From Streptomyces sp. NRRL B-1347 (lineage in GTDB: Bacteria; Actinomycetota; Actinomycetes; Streptomycetales; Streptomycetaceae): a stretch of DNA of 15,114 nucleotides. Below, piece after piece: positions 14,946 to 15,114 of this stretch. The position numbers and the translations under genes were made by a program. Within the stretch, counting starts at the first letter, position 1. Each line of letters starts with the position of its first letter. Below the pieces are notes generated by a model. The model searched no databases. It was not told where the DNA came from and saw only the letters and a program-made list of their open reading frames with translations. Location of the stretch: NCBI RefSeq assembly GCF_000720325.1, contig NZ_JOJM01000104.1, forward strand, positions 1 through 15,114, given 5' to 3'.

Positions 14946-15114
14946 TCAGCTCACCGTGACGTCGGGCACTCCGGACGGGACGCCGGCGGCCTCCAGCTGT
15001 GCGGCGATCTTCATCGCCTCTTCGATCAGGGTCTCCACGATCTTCGACTCGGGCACCGTCTTGATGACCTCGCCCTTCACGAAGATCTGCCCCTTGCCAT
15101 TGCCGGACGCCACC
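14946..15114 (-). CDS. ispG: 4-hydroxy-3-methylbut-2-en-1-yl diphosphate synthase (IspG/GcpE), C-terminal fragment only
   Basis: The last 55 residues of a minus-strand gene that continues beyond the window; TGA at 14946-14948. The sequence begins [20 protein letters not shown] and continues [20 protein letters not shown], the characteristic IspG C-terminus after its iron-sulfur domain; the cluster cysteines lie further upstream and are not seen. IspG reduces methylerythritol cyclodiphosphate to HMBPP in the MEP pathway. It precedes dxs by 25 bases on the same strand, giving the hopanoid-cluster gene order. Because only the end is present, completeness cannot be judged. Confidence 0.92.
   Translation of the reverse strand, partial: VASGNGKGQIFVKGEVIKTVPESKIVETLIEEAMKIAAQLEAAGVPSGVPDVTVS

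Overview
The window is very GC-rich actinobacterial DNA, almost certainly from a Streptomyces chromosome. Support comes from the extreme GC bias at third codon positions, frequent GTG starts, GGAGG-type ribosome binding sites, a conservon-type sensor kinase, and a gene block that matches from memory the end of the Streptomyces coelicolor hopanoid cluster (the SCO6767-SCO6771 neighbourhood). No tRNA, rRNA, CRISPR array, insertion sequence or phage gene was seen. Both outermost genes are cut by the window edges.

Left part, 1-3735: a truncated conservon-type (CvnA-like) membrane histidine kinase on the minus strand. It is preceded by a 356-base non-coding leader dense in direct and inverted repeats. 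Next is a minus-strand UlaG/NAPE-PLD-like metallo-beta-lactamase-fold hydrolase. A divergent promoter region with a 9-bp tandem repeat separates it from a plus-strand AhpD/carboxymuconolactone decarboxylase-like gene. That gene has a candidate ECF41-type sigma factor promoter.

Middle part, 3736-7418: a two-gene plus-strand operon for a divergent Glu/Leu/Phe/Val-type amino acid dehydrogenase and a TetR-family regulator. A 44-bp almost perfect palindrome, very likely the TetR operator, lies just upstream. Convergent to it are a secreted SIMPL-domain (DUF541) protein and a cytosolic SGNH/GDSL hydrolase, both on the minus strand.

Right-middle part, 7419-10681: a GH36 alpha-galactosidase (minus) transcribed divergently from a tyrosine phosphatase-like protein (plus) carrying the HCX5R signature.

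Right part, 10700-15114: a minus-strand block reading ispG (C-terminal end only), dxs, a class III aminotransferase (hpnO-like), a cupin-linked XRE regulator, and a 52-residue single-pass membrane protein. IspG and DXS supply isoprenoid precursor through the MEP pathway, and the aminotransferase probably makes aminobacteriohopanetriol, so these three form the end of a hopanoid operon. The XRE/cupin gene and the small membrane protein gene overlap by 14 bases. They sit behind alternating GAGGCAA/TTGCCTC half-sites that look like the regulator's own operator.

The least described items are the regulator plus small membrane protein pair, the TetR/dehydrogenase module, the ECF41-like promoter, and the repeat-rich leader of the kinase.
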